Positions 12,481 to 23,547 of a stretch of 64,000 nt of DNA are shown piece after piece. The notes under the pieces are model-generated. The model saw only the letters and a program-made list of their open reading frames with translations. It did no database searches and was not told where the DNA came from. Numbering within the stretch: position 1 is the stretch's first letter; each line of letters opens with the position of its first letter. Source of the DNA: Iris pallida (Eukaryota > Streptophyta > Magnoliopsida > Asparagales > Iridaceae). The DNA is taken from positions 1,857,865-1,921,864 of the forward strand of contig JANAVB010044017.1 of assembly GCA_029216955.1 (NCBI GenBank), given 5' to 3'. A program made the position numbers and the translations under genes.

Positions 12481-14639
12481 TACAGTACTGAGGAGGAAAG
12501 GATCTATGGTTTTGAGTTCTGATTGTTTTGTTTCCTTGTGATTTCTTTCTTTTTCCTTTCTATTAAATTTTTGCTGTATGCTATTTTGTTCCATTACAGT
12601 ATTAAATATTTAATTAAATTACCTACAATATATACAAAGTATTGGTATTATTATTAATATTATTATTATTTTATTATAATTATTACTATATTATTGTATT
12701 ATTTGTTAAAATATATATAGATAATATTTTCAAGATTTGAGTGATAAAAATAGGTTTGAGGTCTATAAACTTTTAAAGGTTGGTTTTCCTATGATTATAT
12801 GATCCTTTGATATTGTTTGCCCTAAGCCAATTTTTGAGATGTTATATTTTCCTTTCTAAAATATTTTTCTAAATGTATAAAAATTTGTTACCAAATTATA
12901 CTATGAATTTCAAGTCGCTTCAAAATATTTATATATAGCTTTCTACGTATAAATTTTTTTCTTATTTCGACAAACTTAGAGTTTCTGTCTAAAAACACTT
13001 TTTGATTTTTGCAGTATCTACAAAAATATATCCTAGTCAATAAAATATTTACTTATATACATATAATTTTTCTTTCAATATTTTAAAATATTTTCTAAAA
13101 TCAAATATATTAATTGATTTCCTACGGTTTTTCTCCATCTCGTAATTCAGCCCATCTTTCCTATTCCTTCACCAATTCTCTTCTACCTTATGTCCTCCCT
13201 AACCAATTTGACCCTCCTGGACCCAATGGAACCGACCGTGTCACCATCCATGGTCACCCTTGCATAGTTGTTGCACCAAAGTTGTAGTTCGTGCCACATT
13301 TATTATCGCAGCACACCAGGCGCTCTACCAGGCAAGACACCTTGCCATTAGCTGTTTATTTATTCTAGCTCATATTTCATGCATTATTTATTTTCTTTAT
13401 GCAAAATAAACTGTGATACATGGCATAACTGTTAGAACTTACTGTTCATTTATTTTTCCTGCTATGTATTATTTTTCTCACATTAAACCTAGACTTAAGG
13501 GACCACCTTGTGTGTTGTATTCATTGGCCTTGACACGTTGTAACACGAGGTTGTGTGTCGTATGTAGAATACGGAAGTGCGTGATTGGCTGGCCACCAGT
13601 ACGTACAAGCCGTGCGATAGGAATAACCGCTAATAGAGATTGCATGCTAGTTTGACTTAGCGGTTATAGTAGTTTGTGTTGTGGATACAACACAGTAGGC
13701 ATTGGGCGGGGAGGACAATTCCTTAGCGTATGGGCTTCGATACACTTCCTTTGTGACCCGGACTCTCCGCTGGAGATACGGGGTTGATGACCCATGATTA
13801 CTGACGGCCACTGACGATTCTGCGGAACGTCATGCTCTTTCTGATGGGGCCTCTGGTGCCCAAGGGGGACTACGCCGAACCTATTCAGCCAGGGCCCATG
13901 CGTAGGAAGGATTGTTCTTAACAACATTTCATTTAGAATGGTAGGCTACCCTATCTGTTAGGTACGAGTACTTTTGGTTTGGGTACTTGTATCTGACCGT
14001 GACTTGGAACAATAACTTGTCGCGGATTAGTTTGTCACATCTTGTCCTTGTTTGGTTGTAGGTGTGAATTACTACTTCAATGAGAAGGTATTCAACCTTG
14101 TTGGGGTCCGGATACCATATTGGATTCATAGCATGGGAAGATACATTAGTAGGTGCGTATTGGAACATGTTATAATTCGATTTACTTATTTATTTGAGCA
14201 ATATTTATTCAGTTTATATGGCATGATATTATGTGTCTTGTTACGTCCCTCTGAGGACCTGGTTATCTCTCCAGGTGTGTGTTATTGTCTTTCGCGGGTG
14301 CTTTAGCTCTAGCCGCGTTCATTATTATTTCTCGAGGATGATTGCACTTGGATCGTCTTCGCTTCGCTCGCCAAATTCATTTATTCTATCATGTATTTTT
14401 CCTTCACTTGTTGGTAGTGGATTTGTCTCCGCCCAACATATTATATCAAGATAATTCATTATCTTTATATGATATCTTTTATTCATTTATTTTGCGTGGA
14501 TGAGATTAGTTATGGTTCTACTGCATTTTACAGCTTATGTGTTTATACGAGGCTTCCATATATTGGAGTATACTTCGTATGAATATAGCTGGCATATCTA
14601 CGTTTCTAGTCCTACGTATTTTGGGACTGGGGCGTTACA
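12481..14639. other. Distal part of the solo LTR, no gene
   Basis: AT-rich to about 13,130, then mixed sequence with no coding frame that I can support. It ends in ATTTTGGGACTGGGGCGTTAC, the LTR terminus. Confidence 0.6.
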
Positions 14640-15920
14640 ATTGGAATGCACTGTTTTGGTTCCTGGGACACCTACACACTGTTTGGTTCAACACTGAATG
14701 ACTAAGACACTGTTGTTTTCTTGAGTTGTGATACACTGAAATGGTTTTCTAAGACACTGTTTTGAATTCCTGATTTCCTTTTTTGTGTTGTACACACACA
14801 TATACATATGCACACACACACTCTCATGTATACACACTCACATGACTAGGCTTGACACCATTACACAATCACATGTTCTTCTCTCCTTTTTCCCTCTCTA
14901 TATAAATGTAATAAATATAAATAATGTGTAAATGTGAATTTATAATGTGATATGTATATTGCTATGGGTATATACATATATGTGTATATAGATATATATA
15001 ATATATAGGTGGCATGTTATATATAGGCCTAGTATTGTATGCTAGTATATGCATGTATGTTCACATTAGCTCATTAATATGTGCCTATGAATGCCTAATG
15101 TATATATAATATAAATTATGTGATTGATGGCTTGTATAGCCTTATGATTGGTGTGTGATTGCTAGACTAGGCTTGGTTAGGCCTAGTAAGACTTATCAGA
15201 CTTGTTTGGGTTAAGTTTGACCTAGTTGACCTAGTTTGACTAGTGTAGTTGACTAGAGTTGACCAAGAGTTGACTTTAGTCTAGTTTGACCTAGACAGCA
15301 TGCAGACGCATCGTAGATTACATTTATCATCCCCTGTATACATCTTGACTTGTGTTGCTTTAACTGGGAGTCAGGTACCTCATCTCGGACAGTACATTTA
15401 CTTCAGACATTCAGATACCAGGTGAGTACATTCTCTGATCATTTCATAACTTGCTTAGAATTATATTCCTGCTCTATTTTACCTTATTTGATGTTGTCAC
15501 GATATTATCACGGATTGGTACTATATGGATCCATACATTGAGATGTTATCCCCCTCGGGAGCATCGGATACATTATATCATGTGTTTCATGTACATCATG
15601 TATTCCTCGCTCACATGTTATTCATGTTTCTTATGTGCTTCATGCTCGTTCATGCATGCTCGTGTACTCTCATGTGCTCTCATATTCGGTCATGTTTCCC
15701 ATGTATCTCATGTATAACCTATACTTCATGTGCACTCATTTATGAGCCTTCATGTAAATTTCATGTGCACCCATTTATGGGCCCCTATATGAACTTTATG
15801 TCCATCATGTATGAGCTCTCATGTATACTTCATGTGCACCCATTTATGGGCTTCATGTGAAAACCATGTACGTAACATAACTTGTCTGGATCCTTGTGTA
15901 TTGATTGGGGTATGGGGGAG

Positions 15921-15928
15921 TATAAATA
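15921..15928 (+). promoter_or_regulatory. TATA box in the distal part of the H 3' LTR
   Basis: GGGGGAGTATAAATAG. The inverted LTR copy has the same box at 3,227-3,235, so it is conserved between copies. Confidence 0.65.
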
Positions 15929-16689
15929 GTCATGTGAACAATTCCAAAGTAGTATAGCTATGTACGCCTCTTTAGTATAGCCATGTGTAAATCAAGCCGT
16001 TCACATGTCGACTTTGTACTCTAAATCACTAGTCACTAGTAGCTCTCTACTTATAGTAGATATTTTTATTACAGTTCTATATCTGTTTACATCATGTACT
16101 TTCTTTTAGTTTTACGTATCGTACTCTCTTACATGTTTTTATTCTCTAACCTGTTATGATCTGCGTGAGATGTATTGTGCTCGCTCCCGTCCTGACTGGA
16201 CCTGTTAAAAATTTTACAGAGGATGATAAGGAACCCCGCACCCCTTATCTTGGAGTTTGCCTAGATGACACTCGCGACCTGGACCCCTGGGGAGGTTCAA
16301 GTAGCTGCTGAGGATGATACCCCTTGCTTAGTATAGATAGCTTAGACTCTTACTTGTCTTTCTCATTGATACATTATTGTATATATTGGGAGTTGTTTCA
16401 TTTGGATGTTAGTGGAGATGTATCATAGACACTTAGTCTTTATCTGGATTGTACCTCTGTGGATTTCTTCTGTTCATATCTATCTATCTTTATCGTATTA
16501 CACCTTAGATGTGATTGAGACTGTATTGCTATGTCACCTACATTCGGAGTATATATATTGTACAGGTACCTTATATATTGTTAGATGATTGACCTAGGAC
16601 AGCGTTCTACCGCCGACACTGCGGCGTATGCTGGGCGCTGTTACGTACTCGTACTCTCACAGTGGGTGTGGGTCGTGACACGACAACGA

Positions 16690-17070
16690 GTAGACCGTGT
16701 TTTCAAAGACAATAGATCACTACGCTTCTGGGCGACAGGAAGACTGTACTTCAGACGACGGAGTCACTGTGCTTTGGAGCGACGAGTAGACTGTGTCTCA
16801 AAGACAATGGAGTTACTGTGCTTTGGAGTGATGAGTAGACTATGTTTCAAAGATGACGGAGTCACTATGCTTTTGGGCGACTAGTAGACTGTGTTTTAAA
16901 GGCGAGGGAGTCACTAAACTATGCAGCGACGAATAGACTATGTTTCATAGATGACAGAGTTACTGCACTTTTGGGCAACGAGGAGACTATATTTCAAGCA
17001 ACGGAGTCACTGTGCTTTTGGACGACGAGGAGACTTGTACTTGAGGCAACAGAGTCAGATGAAGGAGCCA
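16690..17070. repeat. 49-bp minisatellite in the E1 3' LTR
   Basis: About seven degenerate copies of a unit of roughly 49 bases containing GACGAGTAGACTGTG and GGAGTCACTGTGCTT. It is the same family as the array at 18,969-19,410. A much shorter version occurs at 50,010-50,220 and 58,735-58,950. Confidence 0.85.
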
Positions 17071-17417
17071 TTGAACGGGCTGCGCTTCTGGGTTGAAGCG
17101 AAGGAGGAGCACTTCTGGGTTGAAACGAGGGAGCTGCGCTTCTGAGCTAAACCGACGTGGTTGCGCTTATGAGTCTGAAGAAGCTAGTTTTGTCGAAGTC
17201 ATAAGAGCAATTAATGAATGCTCTTTTAACGGATGAGTCAATCATCCTTTTTTTAATTATCGCCGTTATTTGGGAAATTTAAGAAGTTTCGTGGCCTAGG
17301 GTTCAGTCAAATGAACCTATTAAATAAGATTTATTGTGCTGAGTCCTAGGTTCATCATATTCATTTGGGAGTCTTTGACTGACGGCTACATGGCATGTGG
17401 GTTGGACCGCACACAAC

Positions 17418-17428
17418 CTATATAAAAA
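17418..17428 (+). promoter_or_regulatory. Antisense TATA box in the E1 3' LTR
   Basis: CCTATATAAAAAG on the plus strand, opposite to the element's own direction. It is conserved at 19,885 and, as CCTATAAAAAGG, at 50,765. Confidence 0.6.
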
Positions 17429-18115
17429 GAAGCTTTTATGAGGAGTTACATCCCCTGTCATTTATTATTCCTACTGTCATACTCGATCCTGACTTGGCTT
17501 CAAACGGTCGTTGGCCTTGCACAAGTTGACTGTTGGTTGTGGATCTCTTCGTTTAAAGAAACTATGTCCTTGTAGAAGAACTGCTACTAGATTTTCAGAT
17601 GCACTTGAGCATTTGGCATAAGGAATTCGAACCTGAACAACATTTTGGAGGTCTTCGAGATCCAAGCTTCCGTATTTGGATTGATTGTAAATCCGAAGAG
17701 CCACAGGTTGTGCTCTGCCCTTCTCAAGAGCCGCAGTAGTGTGGCAAGCAGGAGCTGCGTACTGGCTCGGGCCAATTGTTGTTTTATAGCCATATTAGAG
17801 TTCTTTCGCGTCTGGCCAGGAAGTGGTTTGCTCTGACGAGGAAGTGATTCTCTCTGACGAGCTACACGTCTGAGGGGCTGCACACTTACTGAAGATTGTC
17901 TACTTGTAGACTTTAGGGGTTTTAGTCTTTATATGTAATCATGAAGAATATGTAATAGATCTTTTTAGACATGATTTTAATAAAGAACTTTTTATGCACC
18001 ATCTTTGTCTGTTGTGACTTTTTATTATTGTTTGCACTTTTGGATACCTGCGCTTTTGTGAAGTATGTATGCAGCGACTTCTTTTGTCACGGTTGTGCTT
18101 TTTTATGCTTCTACA

Positions 18116-18134
18116 ATCCCCAGTAGAGTCGTCA
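18116..18134 (-). promoter_or_regulatory. Primer-binding site of E1
   Basis: The minus strand reads TGACGACTCTACTGGGGAT, close to the TGGCGACTC...GGGGA sites used by Tat-lineage gypsy elements. It stands three bases from the 5' LTR (18,138). On its other side it touches the end of the second LTR, so the whole coding interior is gone. Confidence 0.7.
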
Positions 18135-18398
18135 TTTTGTTTTCCATGACAAAAGTTAAACAACTTTTTGTATTTCAAATGTGTAAAAGAGTACAAAAGA
18201 TTCCTAATCATAAGATCTAGGTATAAGAATTTTTGGAAAAGTGTGACTGTAGAGATCGAGCATTGCAGCGGCTCCTTTACTCCGTTGATGATCTGACGAC
18301 GAACTGAACTTGCTCTGACTTTCTGAAGCTTATGAGTGGTACTCGGGGTTGCCAATCAAGAAGACACCAAAGAGTTCTTGAATGAACGAAGGCTCCTT

Positions 18399-18408
18399 CT
18401 ATTTATAG
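18399..18408 (-). promoter_or_regulatory. Sense TATA box of the E1 5' LTR
   Basis: The plus strand CTATTTATAG gives CTATAAATAG on the minus strand. The same box occurs at 39,743, 58,352 and 59,502 in the related LTRs. Confidence 0.75.
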
Positions 18409-18968
18409 ACAAGCACATGTACGATGTGCATAAGGGTTTCTGGCGTGAAGGAGCGTTGCATGCACGAGATTGTCGAGAATATCTGTTACAACTGCTTTGT
18501 GAAGGTTACTGCTAAGCTGACACATTGCGGTTGTTAGAATTCTCTGTGATTGAGATCTTGGACAGTTATCATCCCTCATTAGTATGATCGATTAAATGAC
18601 ACATGGCGTGTGCCCATTGCTCGATGGCTTTGCTTAAATAAAACCGACTAGATCTTGTTCTTATCGATAGAACGACTGTTTAAATAAACTAAAATCCGAT
18701 CTCATCTCAAGAGCGGTGGGTTTAAACAAAATTGGATTTGATTGCATATAAAAAGATACAACTGTTTAAACAAACTAAATTCGACTCTATCTTATGGGCG
18801 GTAGTTTAAACAAACCGGATTTGACTGTATCTGAAAAGATACACCAAACTGAATCCAATTATATCTAAGAAGATATAACTCTCATACTGTCTACGTGGCA
18901 TGATACTACGTTGTAGGGGAAATGTGTGCTATATGATCTACACTTTTGGGAGTGTTCGAGCCATTGCG

Positions 18969-19410
18969 CTTTTGGGTGATGAGGAGACTGTGCTCTTGAG
19001 GCGACAAAGTCACTGTGCTTTTGGGCTACGAGGAGACTGCTCTTGAGATGACGAAGTCACTATACTTTTGGGCGACGAGAAGACTGTGGTCTTGAGGCAA
19101 CAAAGTACTGCACTTTTGGGCGACGAGGAGACTGTTCTTTTAAGGCGACGAAGTTACTGCACTTTTGGACGATGAGGAGACTGTGCTCTTGAGGCGATGA
19201 AGTCACTATAATTTTGGACGACGAGGAGACGGTGCTCTTGAGATGACGAAGTCACTACACTTTTGGGCAACGAGGAGACCGTGCTCTTGAGACGACGAAG
19301 TCACTGCACTTTTGGACAACGAGGAGACTGTGCTCTTGAGGCAACGAAGTCACTGCGCTTTTGGGGGACGAGGAGACTGTGCTCTTGAGACGACAAAGTC
19401 ACCACACTTT
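18969..19410. repeat. 49-bp minisatellite between two opposed promoters
   Basis: Nine copies. The word CTTTTGG recurs at 18,969, 19,018, 19,065, 19,113, 19,162, 19,211, 19,260, 19,309 and 19,358, so the period is 49 with rare 1-2 base losses. The core is GGCGACGAGGAGACTGTGCT followed by CTTGAGGCGACGAAGTCACT. It lies between the leftward TATA box at 18,399 and the rightward one at 19,885. Confidence 0.95.
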
Positions 19411-19884
19411 TTGGCTTTTTTCAAAAAGGTGTCGTGCTGTGAGTGACCTGTACGCCATAGAGGTTGTACTTTTGGGGAGTTGTGCTTTCAGGGAGTTATG
19501 ATGTACCTGCGCTTCTGTGACGTTCTCAAGTAGTTGTGCTTTTGGGTAGCTGCACTTCTAGGCGATTATGAAGGAACTGCACTTCTATGAAGTTCAAGTA
19601 GCTGCACTTCTGGGTAGCTGTGCTTCTGGGCGACTATGAAGGAACTGTACTTCTGGGTAGCCATGAAGTCGCTGTGCTCTTAAGAAAATTTAATGACTGT
19701 CTTTGAACGGCTAAGTCAACACCCCTTTAATTACCGCCATTTGGGTGGGCTCGAGGAGCGGTGACTAAAAGCTGAGTCAAATAAATCTAATAAATGAGAT
19801 TCATTGTGATGAGTCCAAGGTTCATCCCATTACTCTAGAATCTCTTGACCGACTACCAAATGGCATGTGGGTTGGACCACACAG

Positions 19885-19895
19885 CCTATATAAAG
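19885..19895 (+). promoter_or_regulatory. Antisense TATA box of the E1 5' LTR
   Basis: CCTATATAAAG on the plus strand, pointing away from the sense promoter. Confidence 0.65.
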
Positions 19896-20890
19896 AGAAG
19901 CTTTTTGGGTAAGACCTTGCTCATAGTTTTCATTCATTCCCATGTCATGTTCGACCCTGACTTAATTTTGGACGGCCATGGGCCTTGCATAAGTCGGCTA
20001 TTGGTTGTAGATCTTTTCGTTCAAAGAAGCTGTGGTCTTGTAGAAGAACAACTACAGAGTTTTGAGATACACAAGAACGTTTGGCATAAGGGGTTCGAAC
20101 TTGAACAACACCTTGGAGGCTTTGAGGTCTAAGCTACCGGGTTTGGATTGATTGCCAATCCGAAGAGCCATAGGTTGTGTTCTGCCCTGCTCAATAATGG
20201 CTTCATTATCCATATTAGAGTGGGAGGGGCTACGCGTCCTGTTATCCTGGAAGAGCTACAGGTAGTGCTGTGAGCTTCCCGGAGAAGCTGCGTTCTTGCT
20301 CAGGCCAATAGCTGCTTTATTAGCCATATTGGATTTCCTCTACGTCTGACTAGGAAGTGGCTCGTACTGATACTGTTGCATTTTTGTGGTCTGCGTGCTT
20401 CTGAAGGCTGCGTGCTTCTGAAGATCGCGTATTTTGTAGTATGACCTTTAGGCTTTAGTCTTGATGTGTAACCATAAAGAGTCTGTAATAGATCTTTTGT
20501 AAACATGATTTTAATAAAGATATTTTCTTTTATGCACTGTCTGAGTTTTAAAGCACATAAAAATTTTATGGGTCTCCTGCACTTCTGACGTCTTTTGCGC
20601 TTTTTCGTGCTTCTACACATGCGAATGGCTTCCAGTCTAGCAACAGAAGCATATATCTCGTCATAATCAATAACCTCTTCTTGATTATAACCTTGTGCCA
20701 CTAGACGTACTTTGTTGCGTAGAACTTGTCCATCCTCACTAAGTTTATTTCCGATCTCCTATTTGGTACCAATTATCGATTGACTAATAGGTTCAGGAAC
20801 AAGTTTTCAATCTTGGTTTCTCTGAAATTGATTGATTAGTTACTCTTGTATGGCGTCAATCCAAAACTCATCATTAAAAGCATCTGCTAC

Positions 20891-21062
20891 TGTCTTAGGT
20901 TCTACTTAAGAAATAAAAGTTACATTAGCTGCTACATTAATATCCATAGTAGAAGAACGTGTACTTACAGCTTATTAAGTAAAAGCTACATTAGCTGCTA
21001 CATTAATATCCATGTCTTAGGTTCTACTTAAGAAATAAAAGCTACATTAGCTGCTACATTAA
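20891..21062. repeat. Tandem duplication inside C2 pol
   Basis: A 50-base block beginning TGTCTTAGGTTCTACTTAAG occurs at 20,891-20,940 and 21,013-21,062. A shorter partial copy (AAAGCTACATTAGCTGC...) lies between them. It falls in the linker between integrase and RT. Confidence 0.85.
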
Positions 21063-22089
21063 GGATGGTCTGGCATGAATGTCATTCTCTTCGGTAGAGT
21101 TTCCAGATAGCTCTCTTTGGTAGCAGTATCTTTAGATGTCTTGGATTTATTCTGTGCATTTTTATCATCGTTATTGCTAGATCTGTGACTATTAAGCTCA
21201 TCAAAAGTAACGTTAATAGACTTTTTAACAATCATAAATCTTTTATTGAAAATTCTTTATCCCTTACTCTTAGCAGCATATCCGAGAAATATCCTTTCAT
21301 CTGCTTTAGAGTCGAACTTACCCAAGTTATCCTTGGTGTTCAGGATAAAACAGCGACATCCAAAAACTTTAAAATATAAAATATTTGGAATTCTACCAAA
21401 CTACAATTCGTATGGTATTTTCTTCGTGATAGATGGTAGGCTGTACTAACAGCTTATGCCCAAAAATACTTAGAAAGATTATGCTGATTCAGCATGACTC
21501 TAGCCATCTCGCTTAGAGTTCGATTCTTCCGCTCCACAACACCATTCTGTTGGAAAGTTCTAGGACAAAAAAATTCGTGGTAATATTCACTATCATCATA
21601 AAACTTTTTAAAATCAACATTTATGAATTCACCACCAAGATCACTTCGGATTCGAGCAATCATTAAGCCTTTTTCGTTTTGTACATTTTCAGAAAATATT
21701 TTAAATTCAAAAATAGCATCACTTTTATTTGATAAAAAGGAAACCGATGTATAACGAGATAAATCATCAACAAACACAAAAGCGTAGAGCTTACCGCCAA
21801 GACTAGCGACTCTACTAAGACCAAACAAATCTATATAAATTAACTACAAGGGTCTAGAAGTACTTACAACGTTAATGGATTTAAAGGTTGACCTAGTTGT
21901 TTTTTTTTCACAATCAACACATACCATGTGTCTATTGAATGTGATTTTGGGAGTCCTTTTACCAACTTTTTAGTATATAGTCATGAGATGGTGTCCATTT
22001 TGGCATGTCCTAGCCTCATGTGCCATAGCAAGCCTTCATCTTTATTGGCCACGAGTCACTTCCCTGCATTATTGGTACTTTCCAAGAAG

Positions 22090-22092
22090 AAT
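22090..22092. repeat. Left target duplication AAT of the CACTA element
   Basis: AAT directly precedes CACTACACTAAA and is repeated at 29,022-29,024. Three bases is the length CACTA elements generate. Confidence 0.9.
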
Positions 22093-22210
22093 CACTACAC
22101 TAAATTGCTCAATTTCTAATGGACCCTTTTTTCACTTTCTAACAATTAGAGCCCGTTAGAAACTACTAACCATGTAGGTCCGTTAGTATTCACTATAGTC
22201 TGTTACAAAT
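22093..22210. repeat. Left subterminal repeats of the CACTA element
   Basis: TCTAATGG, GCCCGTTAGAAA, GGTCCGTTAGTATT and related words in alternating orientation. These are presumed transposase-binding sites by analogy with other CACTA elements. Confidence 0.8.
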
Positions 22211-22380
22211 ATATTTATATATATTTACCTTAAATAAAATAATCGTTGGTGAAAATTTTGATGGACAAATAGAAGCCAAAAATATATTGCCGCCCTAGAA
22301 TTTTCTAATTTCCCTCCAACTTTAAGCGGCTGAGTCCTAGTTTCCCAATTTTTCTCCTCCTGTATATTCACCCATCAACT

Positions 22381-22435
22381 CTCTCTCTCTCTCTCTCTCA
22401 CACTCTCTCTCTCCCCCTCTCCCTTTCTCTTATTC
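22381..22435. repeat. (CT)n tract
   Basis: CTCTCTCT runs of the kind often found in plant promoters and 5' leaders. They stand just upstream of the 30-bp minisatellite. Confidence 0.8.
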
Positions 22436-22476
22436 ACAAATCTCAAAAATTGGCGAGTCCAACCGCGACAACCACC

Positions 22477-22720
22477 TCGACTTCGGCGAGTCCTTCAACC
22501 GCGGGCTCCACTTCGGCGAGTCCTTCAACCGTGGGCTCGACTTCGGCGGGTCCTTCAACCGCGGCTCGACTTCGACGAGTCCTTCAACAGCCGCTCGACT
22601 TCGGCGACTCCGTGTCCACCTGAGAAGAGTTTGCATCCGGCGAGTCCTTCAACCGCGGCAACTCCGGCAACCACCTTGGAAGCTCGACTGCGGCGACTCC
22701 GTGTCCACCTGAGAAGAGTC
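22477..22720. repeat. 30-bp minisatellite plus a 22-bp repeat in the CACTA element
   Basis: CTTCGGCGAGTCCTTCAACC recurs with period 30, 30 and 29 from about 22,481. After that, TCCGTGTCCACCTGAGAAG occurs twice (about 22,608 and 22,698). The open frame on the minus strand (22,430-22,636, repeated LKDSPK) reflects this repeat and is not taken as a gene. Confidence 0.85.
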
Positions 22721-23547
22721 ATCGACTGCAAATAAACTCCAGAGTCTCAATTTCTTTTCTTTAAGCAGATTTTTGGGTGAGAAAAAATCCGAATTTTTTG
22801 GGTGAGAAAAAACCCTTCTATTCTTTTGCTTTGATTTGAGGTGAGAATCACCTAGTTTTTTGGGAGGAGAGGTGGTGATGAGAAGTTCTTGACTAAGTTA
22901 TCGGTTATAGTAGCGTGAACATATGTAAGATATATTAGGCTCGCCTAGAACCTTAAATTAGGTCACTCTGTCAAACCAAAGATAAATTCCAGAATACATA
23001 TGACATGACATACCAATTTCTTCGCACTACCCAAGTCATAAAGCTTAGCCGATATTGAAATCTGAATATATCATTCAATTATGGAACAAAAGCAAAGACA
23101 AAGCTTGTTCCAAGGAGAGATGTACCTTCTGTTTGAAAAAAAATGAATTATGATAGCAGCTATAGCGTGTGTAAAAGAATATATTTCTACTCGCTAACAT
23201 ATCTTTTGTATGTATCAACTTACATTTTAAGTTTTTTGTTGTTTTAACTTGGTCATGAGAGTGCAAGAGTCTTGTAATTACATATAACAGATCACATACG
23301 ACTATTATTTGTTGTTGCGCATAATCTATTCTCATGCTTTGATTTTTGTATCACATAGACTTGTGCAAGGAAGTCATACTTAAAGTTTGCAAATTCTTTA
23401 TCACAAGTTTGCAGATCTACTAAGCAAAATAAAGCAAATGCACTCAAGGGATATGACCATTACACTGCGATGTATGCTTAATGTGTTGTAGAAAAAACCA
23501 TATATATCAATAGTGCGGATTCAGAAAAGCAACATAAACACTACAAA
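22721..23547. other. CACTA interior without recognised gene
   Basis: Mixed sequence with a few GTGAGAAAAAA-type repeats near 22,775-22,815. I see no coding frame that I can support. The minus-strand frame at 23,075-23,335 has no recognisable domain. Confidence 0.5.

Larger units (their letters stand above)
10557..14639 (+). mobile_element. Solo LTR, 4.1 kb, with target duplication ATTGG
   Basis: It begins TGTAAAACCCC and ends GGGGCGTTACA, near-inverted termini typical of chromovirus-type gypsy LTRs. ATTGG stands on both sides (10,552-10,556 and 14,640-14,644), a perfect 5-bp target duplication. No primer-binding site, polypurine tract or pol motif is inside, so this is one LTR left by recombination between two LTRs. 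A TATA box CTATAAATAGG stands at 11,249. Downstream is a GC-rich block (11,381-12,480), then AT-rich DNA, and a final kilobase with few features. The clean duplication shows the host LTR was intact when it landed. Confidence 0.9.
7294..16680 (+). mobile_element. 3' LTR of element H, split by a solo LTR
   Basis: It starts TGTAACACCC right after a polypurine tract and ends GGGTCGTGACA at 16,680. Without the 4.1 kb solo LTR at 10,557-14,639 and the duplicated ATTGG, it is about 5.3 kb. It holds two good TATA boxes (7,855 and 15,921) and no coding region. The start and end are not inverted copies of each other (a TGTAACACCC start usually pairs with GGGTGTTACA), so two LTRs or a rearrangement may be hidden inside. 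The region 14,884-15,230 repeats at 6,145-6,503, which supports one element with two LTRs. After 16,680 comes part of a different LTR. Confidence 0.6.
16681..18115 (-). mobile_element. Truncated 3' LTR of Tat-like element E1
   Basis: It matches the right-hand 1.65 kb of the LTR at 18,138-20,617 along its length: a 49-bp repeat array, GGTTGGACC, a plus-strand TATA box, a word close to AACCCGAAGAGCCATAGG, and the shared end TTATGCTTCTACA or a variant. The part with the sense promoter is missing, because the block is cut at its left edge where the H LTR ends (16,680). In minus orientation the LTR would begin TGTAGAAGCATAA at 18,115. No coding domain of the element remains. Confidence 0.7.
18138..20617 (-). 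mobile_element. 5' LTR of Tat-like element E1
   Basis: It runs from TGTTTTCCATGAC (next to the primer-binding site) to GTGCTTCTACA. Read on the minus strand it starts TGTAGAAGC. Its 2.48 kb are homologous to the G1 LTR (39,388-51,518 without the copia). The stretch TGCAGCGGCTCCTTTACTCC with GATGATCTGACGACGAA is shared with 39,530-39,570 and 58,145-58,185. It has a sense TATA box (18,399), a 49-bp minisatellite (18,969-19,410) and an antisense TATA box (19,885). The right end abuts copia C2 within its RT, so E1 inserted into C2. The next five bases CATGC would be one target duplication; the other copy is lost. Confidence 0.8.
20618..22092 (-). pseudogene. Copia C2: integrase and start of reverse transcriptase
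   Basis: This is the 3' half of the C2 pol frame, read leftwards from the CACTA insertion. Near 22,030-22,070 is the LLWHMR of the pre-integrase domain. Then come the integrase core with VDDLSRY, IRSDLGGEF (catalytic Asp) and QQNGVVERKNRTLSEMARVM (catalytic Glu), and the copia linker. At about 20,640-20,700 the RT begins with VAQGYNQEE. Several stops and frameshifts break it, and a tandem duplication lies at 20,891-21,062. The RT catalytic box and RNase H are missing because element E1 cuts in at 20,617. It matches the intact-order copy C1 (44,900-46,300) throughout, so it belongs to the same SIRE-like lineage but is older. Confidence 0.85.

Noticed and set aside
11558..12522. Long Pro/Ser/Arg-rich frames on both strands in the solo LTR
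   Set aside because: GC-rich DNA lacks stop codons by composition. No single frame spans the block and no domain is seen, so I list it as a composition feature and not as a gene.
20300..20701. 133-codon minus-strand frame
   Set aside because: It is a chimera across the boundary of the E1 LTR and copia RT at 20,617.
22430..22636. Minus-strand frame with repeated LKDSPK
   Set aside because: It is produced by the 30-bp minisatellite.
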